Assembly (NCBI RefSeq): GCF_013170705.1
Contig: NZ_CP033334.1
Span: 186,001-250,000, forward strand
Source of the DNA: Mesorhizobium loti
GTDB taxonomy: Bacteria; Pseudomonadota; Alphaproteobacteria; Rhizobiales; Rhizobiaceae
Length of the DNA stretch: 64,000 bases
Reading direction: 5' to 3'
Shown here: positions 16,974 to 26,441 of the stretch, one piece after another
Layout: every line of letters begins with the position of its first letter
How positions within the stretch are numbered: position 1 is the stretch's first letter
The notes under the pieces: model-generated
Told to the model about the DNA's origin: nothing
Databases searched by the model: none
The model's input: only the letters and a program-made list of their open reading frames with translations
Program-made: the position numbers and the translations under genes

Positions 16974-19487
16974 TCAGAGTTTCAACGTCCGCAGCCGCAA
17001 TGCGTTTGCGATGACCGAGACCGAGGACAGGCTCATCGCCGCCGCCGCCAGCATCGGCGACAAAAGCATGCCGGTGAGCGGATAGAGCACGCCGGCGGCC
17101 ACCGGCACGCCAAGGACATTGTAGAGGAAGGCGAAGAACAGGTTCTGCCGGATGTTGCCGATCGTCGCCTGGGCCAGCGTCCGAGCCCGAACAATTCCGT
17201 TGAGGTCGCCCTTGACCAGGGTGATGCCGGCGCTTTCGACCGCGACATCGGCGCCGGTGCCCATGGCGATGCCGACATCCGCGGCGGCCAGGGCCGGCGC
17301 GTCGTTGACACCGTCGCCGGCCATGGCGACACCGGCGCCCTTGCCGCGCAGTTCGTCGACCAGAGCTGCCTTCTGTTCCGGCAGCAGCCCGGCACGAACC
17401 TCGTCAATGCCGAGACTCCCGGCGATAGCCCTGGCCGTGCGCTCATTGTCGCCCGTCGCCATGATGATCCTCAGGCCGCTGTCATGCAGGGCCTTTATCG
17501 CTTCGGCGGTGGTTGCCTTGATAGGATCGGCGACGGCGACGATGCCGGCCAGCGTCTTGCCGGCAGCGACAAACATCACCGTCTTGCCTTCAGCCTGCAG
17601 CGTCTCCGTCCTGGTAGCGATGGAGGCGATGTCGATACCGAGATCGGCCATCATCGCCGCATTGCCGAGCGCGACCTTCTGTCCCGATACGGTGCCAAGA
17701 ACACCCTTGCCGGTGACCGCCTCGAAATCGCTGGCCTCCGCGATCTTCAGGTCACGGGAGCCGGCGCCCTCGACGATTGCCTCGGCAAGCGGGTGCTCCG
17801 AGCCTTTTTCCAGGGCGGCGGCAAGCGCCAGCAATTCATTCTCGACGATGCCTCCGGCAGCGACAACATCGGTCAGTTTCGGCCGGCCTTCGGTCAGCGT
17901 GCCGGTCTTGTCGACAATCAGCGTGTCGACCGAGGCGAAGCGCTCGAGGGCGGCGGCTTCCTTGATCAGCACGCCGGCATGCGCCCCGCGCCCGGTGGCG
18001 GTCATGATCGACATCGGCGTGGCGAGGCCGAGCGCACAGGGACAGGCTATGATCAGTACCGAGACCGCCGAGACGACGGCGAAGATCAGACTGGGCTGGG
18101 GGCCGAAGACCGCCCAGGCCATGAATGCCACGATGGCGACAAGGACGACCGCCGGGACAAAGTAGAAGGAAACGCGATCGGCAAGGCCCTGGATCGGCGC
18201 GCGCGAACGCTGTGCCTTGGCGACGAGTTCGACGATGCGCGCCAGCGTGGTCTCGGCCCCGATCCGCTCGGCGCGCATGATCAGCGAGCCGTTCCTGTTG
18301 AGCGTGCCACCGGTGAGCGCGTCACCCTCGGCCTTTTCGACCGGTAGCGGCTCGCCCGTGATCATAGATTCGTCTATGGCGGAGCGCCCTTCAATCACGG
18401 TGCCGTCGACCGGCACGGCATCGCCGGGCCGGATGCGCAGGCGGTCTCCAGCCTGAACGCTGTCCAGCGGCACATCGGTCTCGGAACCGTCTTCGGCGAT
18501 GCGCCGCGCGGTCTTTGGCGCCAGATCGAGCAAGGCGCGGATCGCCGATCCGGTCTTTTCGCGGGCGCGCAGTTCCAGCACCTGGCCGAGGAAGACCAGC
18601 GCGACGATGACGGCGGCAGCTTCGAAATAGACCGGCACCGCGCCGCCATGGCCGCGGAACTGGTGCGGAAAGATGTCCGGGAAAAGCGTGGCGACGACGC
18701 TGTAGAGATAGGCCGCACCGACGCCGAGCGAGATCAGCGTCCACATATTCGGACTGCGGTTGAGGATCGACTCCCAGCCGCGATGAAAGAAGGGAAAGGC
18801 GGCCCAAAGCACCACCGGGCTTGCCAAGGCCAACTCCAGCCAGGTTTTTGTCCGATCGCTGACCAGGTTTTCGAAGCTCAGGCCGACCATCGGCGCCATG
18901 GCGATGATCAGAAGCGGGATCGACAAAGCCGCGCTGACCCAGAACCGCCTGGTGAAGTCGACCAGTTCGGGATTTGGCCCTTCATCGCCTGTTGGTACGC
19001 CCATCGGCTCCAGTGCCATGCCGCAGATCGGGCAGGAGCCGGGCTTGTCGCGGACGATTTCCGGATGCATCGGGCACGTGTATTGCGTGCCTTTGGGTGG
19101 CGGCACCGGCGCCGGCCTGTCGCCGAGATAGGTTTGCGGTGCCGCCTCGAATTTCGCCTTGCAGCCGGCGGAACAGAAATAGAAGCCCTGGCCTTCATGG
19201 CGCACGAAATGCTTCGCCGTCGAGCGGTCGACGCTCATGCCGCAGACCGGGTCGGTGGCCGTCATGTATTTTTCCGGTTCGGCCTGGAATTTCGTGCGGC
19301 AACCTTCGCTGCAGAAATGATAGAGGCGGCCGCCATGCTCCGATGTCGGCTTGCCGGCGTCCGGATCCACGGTCATGCCGCAGACCGGATCGCGCAGAGC
19401 TGTATCGGCACCCTTGGGCGCGCAACAGCTGCCGTGCGCGCCATGTGAATGGTGATCGCCGCGATGGTCGTGGTCTGAATGCGTCAT
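16974..19487 (-). CDS. Copper-exporting P1B-type ATPase with two YHS domains
   Basis: An 837-residue Cu(I) exporter of the inner membrane. Instead of the usual HMA domains, the N-terminus has a His-rich start, two YHS metal-binding domains (DPVCGMTVD and DPVCGMSVD, each ending in an FCS.GC pair) over residues 30-115, and a short heavy-metal module YTCPMHPEI ... CPICGMALEPMG near residues 125-155. The core has the transmembrane CPC motif in IIACPCALGLATP (about residue 482), phosphorylated DKTGTLTEG (about 527) and the hinge AMAGDGVNDAPALA. It is the first gene of the copper operon. YHS-type ATPases of this layout are often CopA/ActP-like in rhizobia. Confidence 0.93.
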   Translation of the reverse strand: MTHSDHDHRGDHHSHGAHGSCCAPKGADTALRDPVCGMTVDPDAGKPTSEHGGRLYHFCSEGCRTKFQAEPEKYMTATDPVCGMSVDRSTAKHFVRHEGQGFYFCSAGCKAKFEAAPQTYLGDRPAPVPPPKGTQYTCPMHPEIVRDKPGSCPICGMALEPMGVPTGDEGPNPELVDFTRRFWVSAALSIPLLIIAMAPMVGLSFENLVSDRTKTWLELALASPVVLWAAFPFFHRGWESILNRSPNMWTLISLGVGAAYLYSVVATLFPDIFPHQFRGHGGAVPVYFEAAAVIVALVFLGQVLELRAREKTGSAIRALLDLAPKTARRIAEDGSETDVPLDSVQAGDRLRIRPGDAVPVDGTVIEGRSAIDESMITGEPLPVEKAEGDALTGGTLNRNGSLIMRAERIGAETTLARIVELVAKAQRSRAPIQGLADRVSFYFVPAVVLVAIVAFMAWAVFGPQPSLIFAVVSAVSVLIIACPCALGLATPMSIMTATGRGAHAGVLIKEAAALERFASVDTLIVDKTGTLTEGRPKLTDVVAAGGIVENELLALAAALEKGSEHPLAEAIVEGAGSRDLKIAEASDFEAVTGKGVLGTVSGQKVALGNAAMMADLGIDIASIATRTETLQAEGKTVMFVAAGKTLAGIVAVADPIKATTAEAIKALHDSGLRIIMATGDNERTARAIAGSLGIDEVRAGLLPEQKAALVDELRGKGAGVAMAGDGVNDAPALAAADVGIAMGTGADVAVESAGITLVKGDLNGIVRARTLAQATIGNIRQNLFFAFLYNVLGVPVAAGVLYPLTGMLLSPMLAAAAMSLSSVSVIANALRLRTLKL

Positions 19488-19520
19488 TCCAGGAATGCCT
19501 CTATCCTCTGCCTGGTTGCG

Positions 19521-19551
19521 GAGGTAGTGCTTCCAGTAACTGGAAGGTCAA
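19521..19551 (-). promoter_or_regulatory. CueR/MerR-type copper promoter of the ATPase operon
   Basis: On the minus strand, -35 TTGACC (19551-19546) and -10 TACCTC (19526-19521) are 19 bases apart, the over-long spacing used by MerR-family activators. The spacer holds the perfect 8-bp dyad CTTCCAGT, one base, ACTGGAAG (19530-19546), close to known CueR sites. The -10 lies about 35 bases before the ATG of the copper ATPase. The only CueR-like protein in the window is encoded 11 kb away at 30501. Confidence 0.9.
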
Positions 19552-19680
19552 GGGTTGTTTTGATTTTTCGTGTTTCCCAGATCCAGCCCGGGCTGTTCGC
19601 CCGAAAAAGCCCACATTCCGTAGCGCAGCCTGCCAATATATAAGCCGATCCCTCCAACGTGATGCCGATCCAATCAAGAC

Positions 19681-20484
19681 ATGAAGTGTCTGGTCATCAA
19701 TCTTGATCGCTCTCCTGACCGCCTTGCCCATATTACGGCGGAGTTTGCCCGCATCGGCATCGCCTTCGAGCGAATCGTCGCGATTGATGCGCGTGACCAT
19801 CCCGACCTGATGCTGCAGCCGCAGCATGCGATGTATTCCATCCGGCGCCTGTCCCACAGCGAGATCGCCTGCATGCACAGCCATCGCGCCTGCTGGGCCA
19901 TCATCGCGCAGGACGACGCCCCTTATGGCGCCGTCTTCGAGGACGACGTCGTGTTTTCCGCGAAAGCCGGCGCCCTGCTTGCCGACGTGAGCTGGATTCC
20001 GGCTGATGCCGATGCGGTCAAGCTCGAAACATTCTTCATCAAAACCATGACCCAAAGGAAAAGAACCGCCGTCGGTCACGGCTTTTCCCTGGTCAGGCTA
20101 CGCAGGAACCACGTCGGAACCGCTGGCTACATCCTGTCGAGGCAAATGGCGCGCGACCTCCTCGACGCTACCGCACAGGCCAGCGCGGCGGCCGATGATC
20201 TCGTCTTCAATCCGGCGTTCCCCACGTCGGGCGAAAAGACGATCTACCAGCTTGTTCCCGCGCTTTGCGCACAGGATCAGTTCGTCGGCGACAGACTGCC
20301 AAGTTTGCTTGTCGAGGAACGCGATGCGGCATGGGACGCAAGCGGGCTGACCATCAAACACAGAAGGCCGGTCACCGAGAAAATGAGGAGGGAGACCAGA
20401 CGCATCGTCGAATGGATCATTGATTACTGCCGAATGCGGCGATACACGGTCGTTCCTTTCGATCCACCCGAAGCAGACCGATAG
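19681..20484 (+). CDS. Family 25 glycosyltransferase, first copy
   Basis: A 267-residue glycosyltransferase of family 25 (LPS-type, LgtB/LpsA-like). Features are the start CLVINLDRSPDRLAH, the SEIACMHSHRACWA helix, and FEDDVVFS with acidic residues that bind the metal and nucleotide sugar. Such cytoplasmic enzymes add a sugar, often galactose, to lipooligosaccharide or to a protein. There is no signal or membrane anchor. The acceptor is unknown and no other polysaccharide gene is adjacent. It has a paralogue of identical length at 20860. It starts about 130 bases from the divergent copper promoter. Confidence 0.88.
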   Translation: MKCLVINLDRSPDRLAHITAEFARIGIAFERIVAIDARDHPDLMLQPQHAMYSIRRLSHSEIACMHSHRACWAIIAQDDAPYGAVFEDDVVFSAKAGALLADVSWIPADADAVKLETFFIKTMTQRKRTAVGHGFSLVRLRRNHVGTAGYILSRQMARDLLDATAQASAAADDLVFNPAFPTSGEKTIYQLVPALCAQDQFVGDRLPSLLVEERDAAWDASGLTIKHRRPVTEKMRRETRRIVEWIIDYCRMRRYTVVPFDPPEADR

Positions 20485-20556
20485 ACTTGTTTCCAGGCTC
20501 AGGCAGCCTGACACACAGAGCGGAAAAAACCCTACTAGATATCCGTGAAAGCGAGA

Positions 20557-20760
20557 TTATCTTGCACTTGCGGCCGGAAATTTCTTGAACTCATCGCGGA
20601 AAAATTTTGGTTCCGCCTCGTATTTCGCCTTGCCTTGGGCGACCCTGAATAGAAAATTCACCGCACTTCCTGTCGCATCTACACTTCCAGTAACCTCTGT
20701 AAGATATGCCGTTATTAAATCTTGGCTTTCTGCTCCGGCGTAGGATATCCCCAGAAAAGA
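20557..20760 (-). pseudogene. Gene remnant between the two glycosyltransferases
   Basis: The 375-base gap 20485-20859 is not empty. On the minus strand, 67 codons from 20760 to a TAA at 20557 read as an ordinary protein tail (including QDLITAYLTEV, AVNFLFRVAQGKAKYEAEP and FFRDEFKKFP), with no ATG or GTG at its head and a stop codon immediately upstream. The composition is more AT-rich than the neighbours. It looks like the 3' end of a gene whose front was lost when the downstream glycosyltransferase was inserted or duplicated. I do not recognise the family. Confidence 0.5.
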
Positions 20761-20859
20761 TCAACAAATCATAACGTCACCTGTGCTAGAGGACTCTCGC
20801 TGGACGGCTGTTCCGGTTTCGTGAAAGCAAAATTTTCGTAGAAAATTCGCTGGTCCAAC

Positions 20860-21663
20860 ATGAAGTGCCTGGTCATCAATCTCGATCGGTCCCCCGAGCG
20901 GCTTGCCCACATGACAGCGGAGTTTACCCGCATCGGGATCGCCTTCGAGCGGGTGGTGGCAATTGACGGCAGCCAGCATCCGCATCTGGGGCTGCAACCA
21001 CAGCATGCACTGCACGCCGTACAACGGCTTTCCGGCAGCGAGGTTGCTTGCCTGCACAGCCATCGCGCCTGCTGGGCCATGATCGTTCAAGGCGACGCGC
21101 CCTACGGCGCCGTGTTCGAGGACGACGTGGTGTTCTCGGCGAAGGCCGGTGCGCTGCTGGCCGATGCGAACTGGGTTCCGGCCGATGCCGACATCGTCAA
21201 GCTGGAGACAACCTTCCACACGACCGTGATCCAGAGAGAACGGTTTTCCGGGGGCCACGGCTTTTCCATGTTCAGACTGCGCAGGAACCACATAGGAGCC
21301 GGAGGCTACCTGCTCTCCAGAGAAGCGGCCCGCGACCTTCTCCTGGCAACCGAGGAGGTCAACGTGGCAGTGGACAATCTCATTTTTGATCCCGCATTCG
21401 CAACATCGACCGGTAAGACGATCTACCAGCTCGTTCCAGCCCTGTGCGCACAGGAGCAGTTCGTTAGCGCCAAGTTGCCCAGTTTGCTCGCGCCGGAACG
21501 AGACGCCGAGTGGGTCGCCAGCGGGCTTGCCAACAGGCGCAGGAAGCCGCTCACGGCGCGAATCAGGAGAGAGGTCCGGCGGACCGCGCGGTGGATTGCC
21601 GACTTATGCAGGTTCCGGCGGCAGATTGTCGTCCCTCTCGGCGCGATCGAGGCCGCGGACTAG
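20860..21663 (+). CDS. Family 25 glycosyltransferase, second copy
   Basis: A 267-residue paralogue of the protein at 19681, aligning end to end without gaps by eye and sharing long identical runs (for example GAVFEDDVVFSAKAGALLAD and KTIYQLVPALCAQ). Differences concentrate in the central segment after the acidic motif (KLETTFHTTVIQRERF versus KLETFFIKTMTQRKRT) and at the C-terminus, which may mean different acceptors. Both keep the acidic FEDDVVF motif, so both are probably active. Tandem duplication is the simplest origin. Confidence 0.88.
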   Translation: MKCLVINLDRSPERLAHMTAEFTRIGIAFERVVAIDGSQHPHLGLQPQHALHAVQRLSGSEVACLHSHRACWAMIVQGDAPYGAVFEDDVVFSAKAGALLADANWVPADADIVKLETTFHTTVIQRERFSGGHGFSMFRLRRNHIGAGGYLLSREAARDLLLATEEVNVAVDNLIFDPAFATSTGKTIYQLVPALCAQEQFVSAKLPSLLAPERDAEWVASGLANRRRKPLTARIRREVRRTARWIADLCRFRRQIVVPLGAIEAAD

Positions 21664-21775
21664 CGGCTCATCGATTCACGGAAACGCCGAACCGCTCCAT
21701 CTCTGTGCTTTGACCCAACTCCAAGGGAAGGCGCTACGCGCTTTTCCCGGTTCTACGCTTTTCCCGGAATTGCTT
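21664..21775 (+). repeat. Dispersed three-hairpin repeat, copy 1
   Basis: Directly after the glycosyltransferase stop lies a repeat that recurs at 24700, 48849, 59442 and, inverted, 60495. It opens with a long stem around the loop CACGG, followed by a T-rich spacer, a GCGC stem (GGCGCTACGCGC) and a tail ending CCCGGAATTGCT. No coding function is expected. Confidence 0.7.
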
Positions 21776-21868
21776 CGGCCCGCTTGCCGGGCTGCGCGCC
21801 GGCCCCATACCCAGCGCCGCGAAAACGCGCTATAGACGCCGCCCAAAAGGCAAGGCCGACCAGTACCT

Positions 21869-24670
21869 ATGGCGAAAATCTCCCTGAAGCTCGATGAACT
21901 GATCGACGGCGAAGCCTTGCGCCGCGAGATGACCGCGCTGACGGACGCCACGGCCGGCGACGGTTCCGGGCAGGCCGCCCGCGCCGGTGTGCTCCAGCTT
22001 CTCAAGGCCCGGCTCGCCGAAGGCCGAAAGATCGCCGAGGCCATGCTAAGGCAAGATGGCGGCGGCAACGCCTGCGCCGAGCGGCTGTCGCATCTGATGG
22101 ATGAGCTGATCCGGGCGCTCTACGATTTCGCGGCGACGCATGTCTACCGGGTGAAGAACCGCTCGGTGGCCGAACGCATGGCCGTCGTCGCCGTCGGCGG
22201 CTATGGCCGCGGCACGCTGGCGCCGGGATCCGACATCGATCTCCTGTTCCTGCTGCCCTACAAGCAGACGCCGTGGGGCGAACAGACCGTCGAATACATG
22301 CTCTACATGCTGTGGGACCTGGGCTTGAAGGTCGGCCACGCCACCCGCAACATCGACGAGTGCCTCAGGCTGTCGCGCACCGACGTCACCATCCGCACCT
22401 CGATCCTGGAAGCGCGCTTCCTGTGGGGCGAACGCAAGCTCTATGACGAGCTGATGCTGCGCTTCGATCATGAGGTGGTGCGAACGACCGGCCCGGAATA
22501 TGTGCAGGCCAAGCTTGCCGAACGCGACGAGCGCCACGCCAAGGCCGGCGAAAGCCGCTACCTGGTCGAGCCCAACGTGAAGGACGGCAAGGGCGGCCTG
22601 CGCGACCTGCAGACGCTGTTCTGGATCGGCAAGTACTTCTACCGGGTGCGCACCGGCGAGGAACTGGTCGAAAAGGGCGTCTTCACCGAGGCCGAGTACC
22701 GGGAGTTCCAGAAGGCCGAGGACTTTCTGTGGGCGGTGCGCTGCCACATGCATTTCCTCACCGGCAAGGCCGAGGAGCGGTTGCATTTCGACATCCAGCG
22801 CGAGATCGCCGAGCGGCTGGGCTACACCACCCATCCCGGCCTGTCGGCGGTCGAACGCTTCATGAAGCACTACTTCCTGGTGGCCAAGGATGTCGGCGAC
22901 CTGACGCGCATCTTCTGCGCCGCGCTGGAGGAGGAGCAGGCCAAGCATGTGCCGGGGTTCAATCGCATCTTCCTGACCTTCCAGCGCCGCAAGCGCAAAC
23001 TCGCCGGCACGTCGGATTTCATCGTCGACAACCACCGCATCAACATCGCCGACGATCAGGTGTTCGAACGCGACCCGGTCAATCTGCTGAGACTGTTCTG
23101 GTTCGCCGACAAGCACGGGCTGGAGTTCCACCCCGATGCGCTGAAGCTGCTCACCCGCTCGCTCGGCCTGGTCAACAAGTCGTTGCGGCGCGACGAGGAA
23201 GCCAACCGGCTGTTCCTCGACATATTGACCTCGGACCGCAACGCCGAGCTCAATCTGCGGCGCATGAACGAGGCCGGGCTGCTGGGCCGGCTGATCCCCG
23301 ATTTCGGCAAGATCGTCGCCATGATGCAGTTCTCGATGTACCACCACTACACGGTGGACGAGCACCTGATCCGCTGTATCGGCGTGCTGGCCGAGATCGA
23401 GCGCGGCGATGGCGAGAAGATCCACCCGCTGTCGCATTCGCTGATGCCGGGCCTGAAGAAGAGCCGCGAGGCGCTCTATGTCGCCGTGCTGCTGCATGAC
23501 ATCGCCAAGGGCAGGCCGGAAGATCATTCCGAGGCCGGCGCCCGGATAGCGCGGCGCATCTGTCCCCATATGGGGCTGTCGGCGGCGGATACGGAAACGG
23601 TCGCCTGGCTGGTCGAAAACCACCTCGTGATGTCGATGACGGCGCAGACCCGCGATCTCAACGATCGCAAGACCATCGAGGATTTTGCCTCGATCGTGCA
23701 ATCGGTCGAGCGGCTGAAACTGCTTTTGATCCTCACCGTCTGCGACATCAGGGGCGTCGGCCCGGGTGTGTGGAACGGCTGGAAGGGCCAGTTGCTGCGC
23801 ACGCTCTACTACGAAACCGAACTGCTCCTGACCGGCGGCTTTTCGGAGGTGTCGCGGGCACAGCGCACCGCCGCGGCGCGCGAACGCCTGGCCGAGGCGC
23901 TCGCCGACTGGCCCGACAAGGCCCGCAAGCGCTATGTCGGGCTGCATTATGAAAACTACCTGCTGACCGTGGATCTGCCGGACCAGCTTCGCCACGCCGA
24001 ATTCATCCGCGAGGCGGACGCGGCCGGCAACAAGCTTGCCACCATGGTCAAGACCCACCAGTTCGAGGCGGTGACCGAAATCACCGTGCTGGCGCAGGAC
24101 CATCCCCGTCTGCTCTCGGTCATTGCCGGGGCGTGCGCCGGCGCCGGCGGCAACATTGTCGACGCGCAGATCTTCACCACCTCCGACGGCCGCGCCCTGG
24201 ACACGATCCTGATCTCGCGGGAATTCGACCGCGATGAGGATGAGCGGCGGCGCGCCGAGCGCGTCGGACGGCTGATCGAGGACGTGCTGTCGGGCAAGAG
24301 CTGGCTGCCGGAGATGATCGAGAAGCGCACCAAGCCAAGGCGCGGGTCCAAGGTGTTCAAGATCCCGCCGCGCGCCGAGATCCGCAACACGCTGTCGAAC
24401 CGCTTTTCCGTCATCGAGGTCGAGGGGCTCGACCGCCCTGGCCTGCTGTCGGAGATCACCGGCACGCTGTCCGACCTGTCGCTCGATATCGCATCGGCGC
24501 ACATCACAACCTTCGGAGAGAAGGTCATCGACACCTTCTATGTCACCGACCTCACCGGCCAGAAGATCGACAGCCCGGCCCGCATCGCCACAATCCGCAA
24601 CCGGCTGATGGCGACACTCGAGGGAATCGCGCCCGAACGCGGCGGCAAGGCCAAGGCGGCCGCCGAGTGA
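21869..24670 (+). CDS. glnD: Bifunctional uridylyltransferase / uridylyl-removing enzyme
   Basis: A 933-residue GlnD, the glutamine sensor that uridylylates and deuridylylates PII proteins. An N-terminal nucleotidyltransferase carries [19 protein letters not shown] near residue 110, the following domain has [20 protein letters not shown], an HD phosphohydrolase has [17 protein letters not shown] near residue 540, and two ACT domains near residues 735-800 and 845-920 bind glutamine. Length is usual. It is followed after 172 bases by murJ, an order I recall from other rhizobia, where mutS normally lies just upstream. Confidence 0.97.
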   Translation: MAKISLKLDELIDGEALRREMTALTDATAGDGSGQAARAGVLQLLKARLAEGRKIAEAMLRQDGGGNACAERLSHLMDELIRALYDFAATHVYRVKNRSVAERMAVVAVGGYGRGTLAPGSDIDLLFLLPYKQTPWGEQTVEYMLYMLWDLGLKVGHATRNIDECLRLSRTDVTIRTSILEARFLWGERKLYDELMLRFDHEVVRTTGPEYVQAKLAERDERHAKAGESRYLVEPNVKDGKGGLRDLQTLFWIGKYFYRVRTGEELVEKGVFTEAEYREFQKAEDFLWAVRCHMHFLTGKAEERLHFDIQREIAERLGYTTHPGLSAVERFMKHYFLVAKDVGDLTRIFCAALEEEQAKHVPGFNRIFLTFQRRKRKLAGTSDFIVDNHRINIADDQVFERDPVNLLRLFWFADKHGLEFHPDALKLLTRSLGLVNKSLRRDEEANRLFLDILTSDRNAELNLRRMNEAGLLGRLIPDFGKIVAMMQFSMYHHYTVDEHLIRCIGVLAEIERGDGEKIHPLSHSLMPGLKKSREALYVAVLLHDIAKGRPEDHSEAGARIARRICPHMGLSAADTETVAWLVENHLVMSMTAQTRDLNDRKTIEDFASIVQSVERLKLLLILTVCDIRGVGPGVWNGWKGQLLRTLYYETELLLTGGFSEVSRAQRTAAARERLAEALADWPDKARKRYVGLHYENYLLTVDLPDQLRHAEFIREADAAGNKLATMVKTHQFEAVTEITVLAQDHPRLLSVIAGACAGAGGNIVDAQIFTTSDGRALDTILISREFDRDEDERRRAERVGRLIEDVLSGKSWLPEMIEKRTKPRRGSKVFKIPPRAEIRNTLSNRFSVIEVEGLDRPGLLSEITGTLSDLSLDIASAHITTFGEKVIDTFYVTDLTGQKIDSPARIATIRNRLMATLEGIAPERGGKAKAAAE

Positions 24671-24699
24671 CTGCCATCCCCACCTTGTCCCGATCCCAG

Positions 24700-24830
24700 G
24701 AGCTGTTCACCGTTTCACGGAAACGGCGAACAGCTCTAACTCTTTGTTTTGACACAATCCCCAAGAGCAAATCGCTATGCGCTTTGCCTGGGAAAACCGC
24801 TCACACTTTTCCTGGAATCGCTCCAAGGCA
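24700..24830 (+). repeat. Dispersed three-hairpin repeat, copy 2
   Basis: The best-formed copy. The first hairpin (24700-24736) pairs GAGCTGTTC with GAACAGCTC and CCGTTT with AAACGG around a CACGG loop. A second stem forms around CGCTATGCG, and the element ends with GGAAAACCGCTCACACTTTT and CCTGGAATCGCT. It fills the space between glnD and murJ, and its last part is open in frame with murJ, which makes an artificial upstream start. Confidence 0.75.
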
Positions 24831-24842
24831 GTCTTCAAACGC

Positions 24843-26441
24843 ATGAGCCTCGTCAAGAAATTCGCTACCGTCGCTTCCGGCACGCTGATGAGCCGCGCGC
24901 TCGGTTTTGGCCGCGAGATGCTGATGGCGGCGGCACTCGGCACCGGGCCGGTCGCCGACGCCTTCAACGCCGCTTTCCAGTTTCCCAACACCTTTCGCCG
25001 GCTGTTCGCGGAAGGCGCCTTCAACGCCGCCTTCGTGCCGCTGTTCGCCAAGGAGATCGAGACGCACGGCACAGACGGCGCCAAGCGTTTTTCCGAGGAA
25101 GTGTTCGGCGTTCTGTTCTCGGCGCTGCTGGTGCTGACCATCGCCATGGAACTGGCCATGCCACTGATCGTGCGCTACCTGGTGGCGCCGGGCTTCGCCG
25201 ACACGCCGGGCAAGTTCGAGACGACCGTCCGGCTCGCGACGATCATGTTCCCCTACCTGATCTGCATGTCGCTCGCGGCCATGATGGCGGGCATGCTGAA
25301 TTCCCTGCGCCGCTATTTCGCCGCGGCGATCGCGCCTGCTTTCCTCAACATCATCCTGATCAGCGTGCTTGGCTACGCCTGGTATCATGGGCTGGACGCA
25401 CATGCTGTCGGGTTCAGCCTGTCGTGGGGCGTTCTGGCGGCGGGCATCGTGCAACTCGCCATTGTCTGGGTGGCGGTGCGCAATGCCGGCATTTCGATCG
25501 GCTTCCGCCGGCCGAAGATGACGCCGAACGTAAAGCGCCTTCTGATCCTGGCGCTGCCGGCGGCGATCACCGGCGGCATCACCCAGATCAACCAGTTGAT
25601 CGGCACCGCGATCGCCTCGGCGCAGGACAGCGCCGTCTCCTCGCTCGCCTATGCCGACCGCGTCTATCAGCTGCCGCTCGGTGTCGTCGGCGTCGCGGTG
25701 GCAATCGTGCTTCTGCCGGAACTGTCGCGGGCGCTGAAATCAGGCAATCTCATCGAGGCCGCCAACCTGCAGAACCGCTCCGTCGAGTTCACCTTGTTCA
25801 TGACCTTGCCGGCGGCCGCAGCACTCTGGGTGATGTCGGAGCCGATCGTGCGGCTGGTCTATGAGCGCGGCGCCTTTGCCGCCAACCATTCGACGCCGAC
25901 GGTGGCGGCGATCCTGGCGATCTTCGGTCTCGGCCTGCCGGCCTTCGTGCTGATCAAGGCCTTCACCCCGGGCTATTTCGCCCGCGAGGACACGCGCACG
26001 CCGATGATCTTCGCCGCCATCTCGGTGGCCGTGAACGTCGCCACCGCGCTGACGCTGTTTCCCAGGATGGGCGCACCCGGCATTGCGGTCGCCTCGGCCG
26101 TGGCCGGCTGGGTCAACGCGCTGATGCTGCTTGCCGTGCTGATCCGGCGCGGCCACTGGGGCCGCGACGTGCCGCTGCTTAAGCGCATTCCCCGACTGGT
26201 TCTGTCGGCGGCGGTGATGGCGGTGGCGCTGTATTTCGCCGAGCATTGGCTGGCCGTCAGGCTCGGCCCCGGCTCGCCGCTGGTCGTCAAGGCGACGACG
26301 CTGCTGACGCTGGTGGCCGGCGGCGCGCTGCTCTACTTCGTCACCGCCTTTGCCACCGGCGGCGCCGATTTCGGCATGATCCGGCGCAACGTCAAGCGCA
26401 AGAGACCACCGGCGCCTAAGGAACAGTCTCCGGATCCGTGA
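24843..26441 (+). CDS. murJ: Lipid II flippase MurJ
   Basis: A 532-residue polytopic membrane protein of the MurJ/MviN family with about 14 spans, needed to move lipid II across the inner membrane during peptidoglycan synthesis. Family marks include the N-terminal SLVKKFATVASGTLMSRALG, REMLMAAALGTGPVADAFN and FRRLFAEGAFNAAFVPLF. The frame opens at 24777, but the first 22 codons are encoded by a dispersed repeat, so the ATG at 24843 is chosen. It lies between glnD and trpS. Confidence 0.94.
   Translation: MSLVKKFATVASGTLMSRALGFGREMLMAAALGTGPVADAFNAAFQFPNTFRRLFAEGAFNAAFVPLFAKEIETHGTDGAKRFSEEVFGVLFSALLVLTIAMELAMPLIVRYLVAPGFADTPGKFETTVRLATIMFPYLICMSLAAMMAGMLNSLRRYFAAAIAPAFLNIILISVLGYAWYHGLDAHAVGFSLSWGVLAAGIVQLAIVWVAVRNAGISIGFRRPKMTPNVKRLLILALPAAITGGITQINQLIGTAIASAQDSAVSSLAYADRVYQLPLGVVGVAVAIVLLPELSRALKSGNLIEAANLQNRSVEFTLFMTLPAAAALWVMSEPIVRLVYERGAFAANHSTPTVAAILAIFGLGLPAFVLIKAFTPGYFAREDTRTPMIFAAISVAVNVATALTLFPRMGAPGIAVASAVAGWVNALMLLAVLIRRGHWGRDVPLLKRIPRLVLSAAVMAVALYFAEHWLAVRLGPGSPLVVKATTLLTLVAGGALLYFVTAFATGGADFGMIRRNVKRKRPPAPKEQSPDP

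Noticed and set aside
22046..24502. 818-codon minus-strand open frame opposite glnD
   Set aside because: Antisense shadow of a clear glnD; no recognisable domain.
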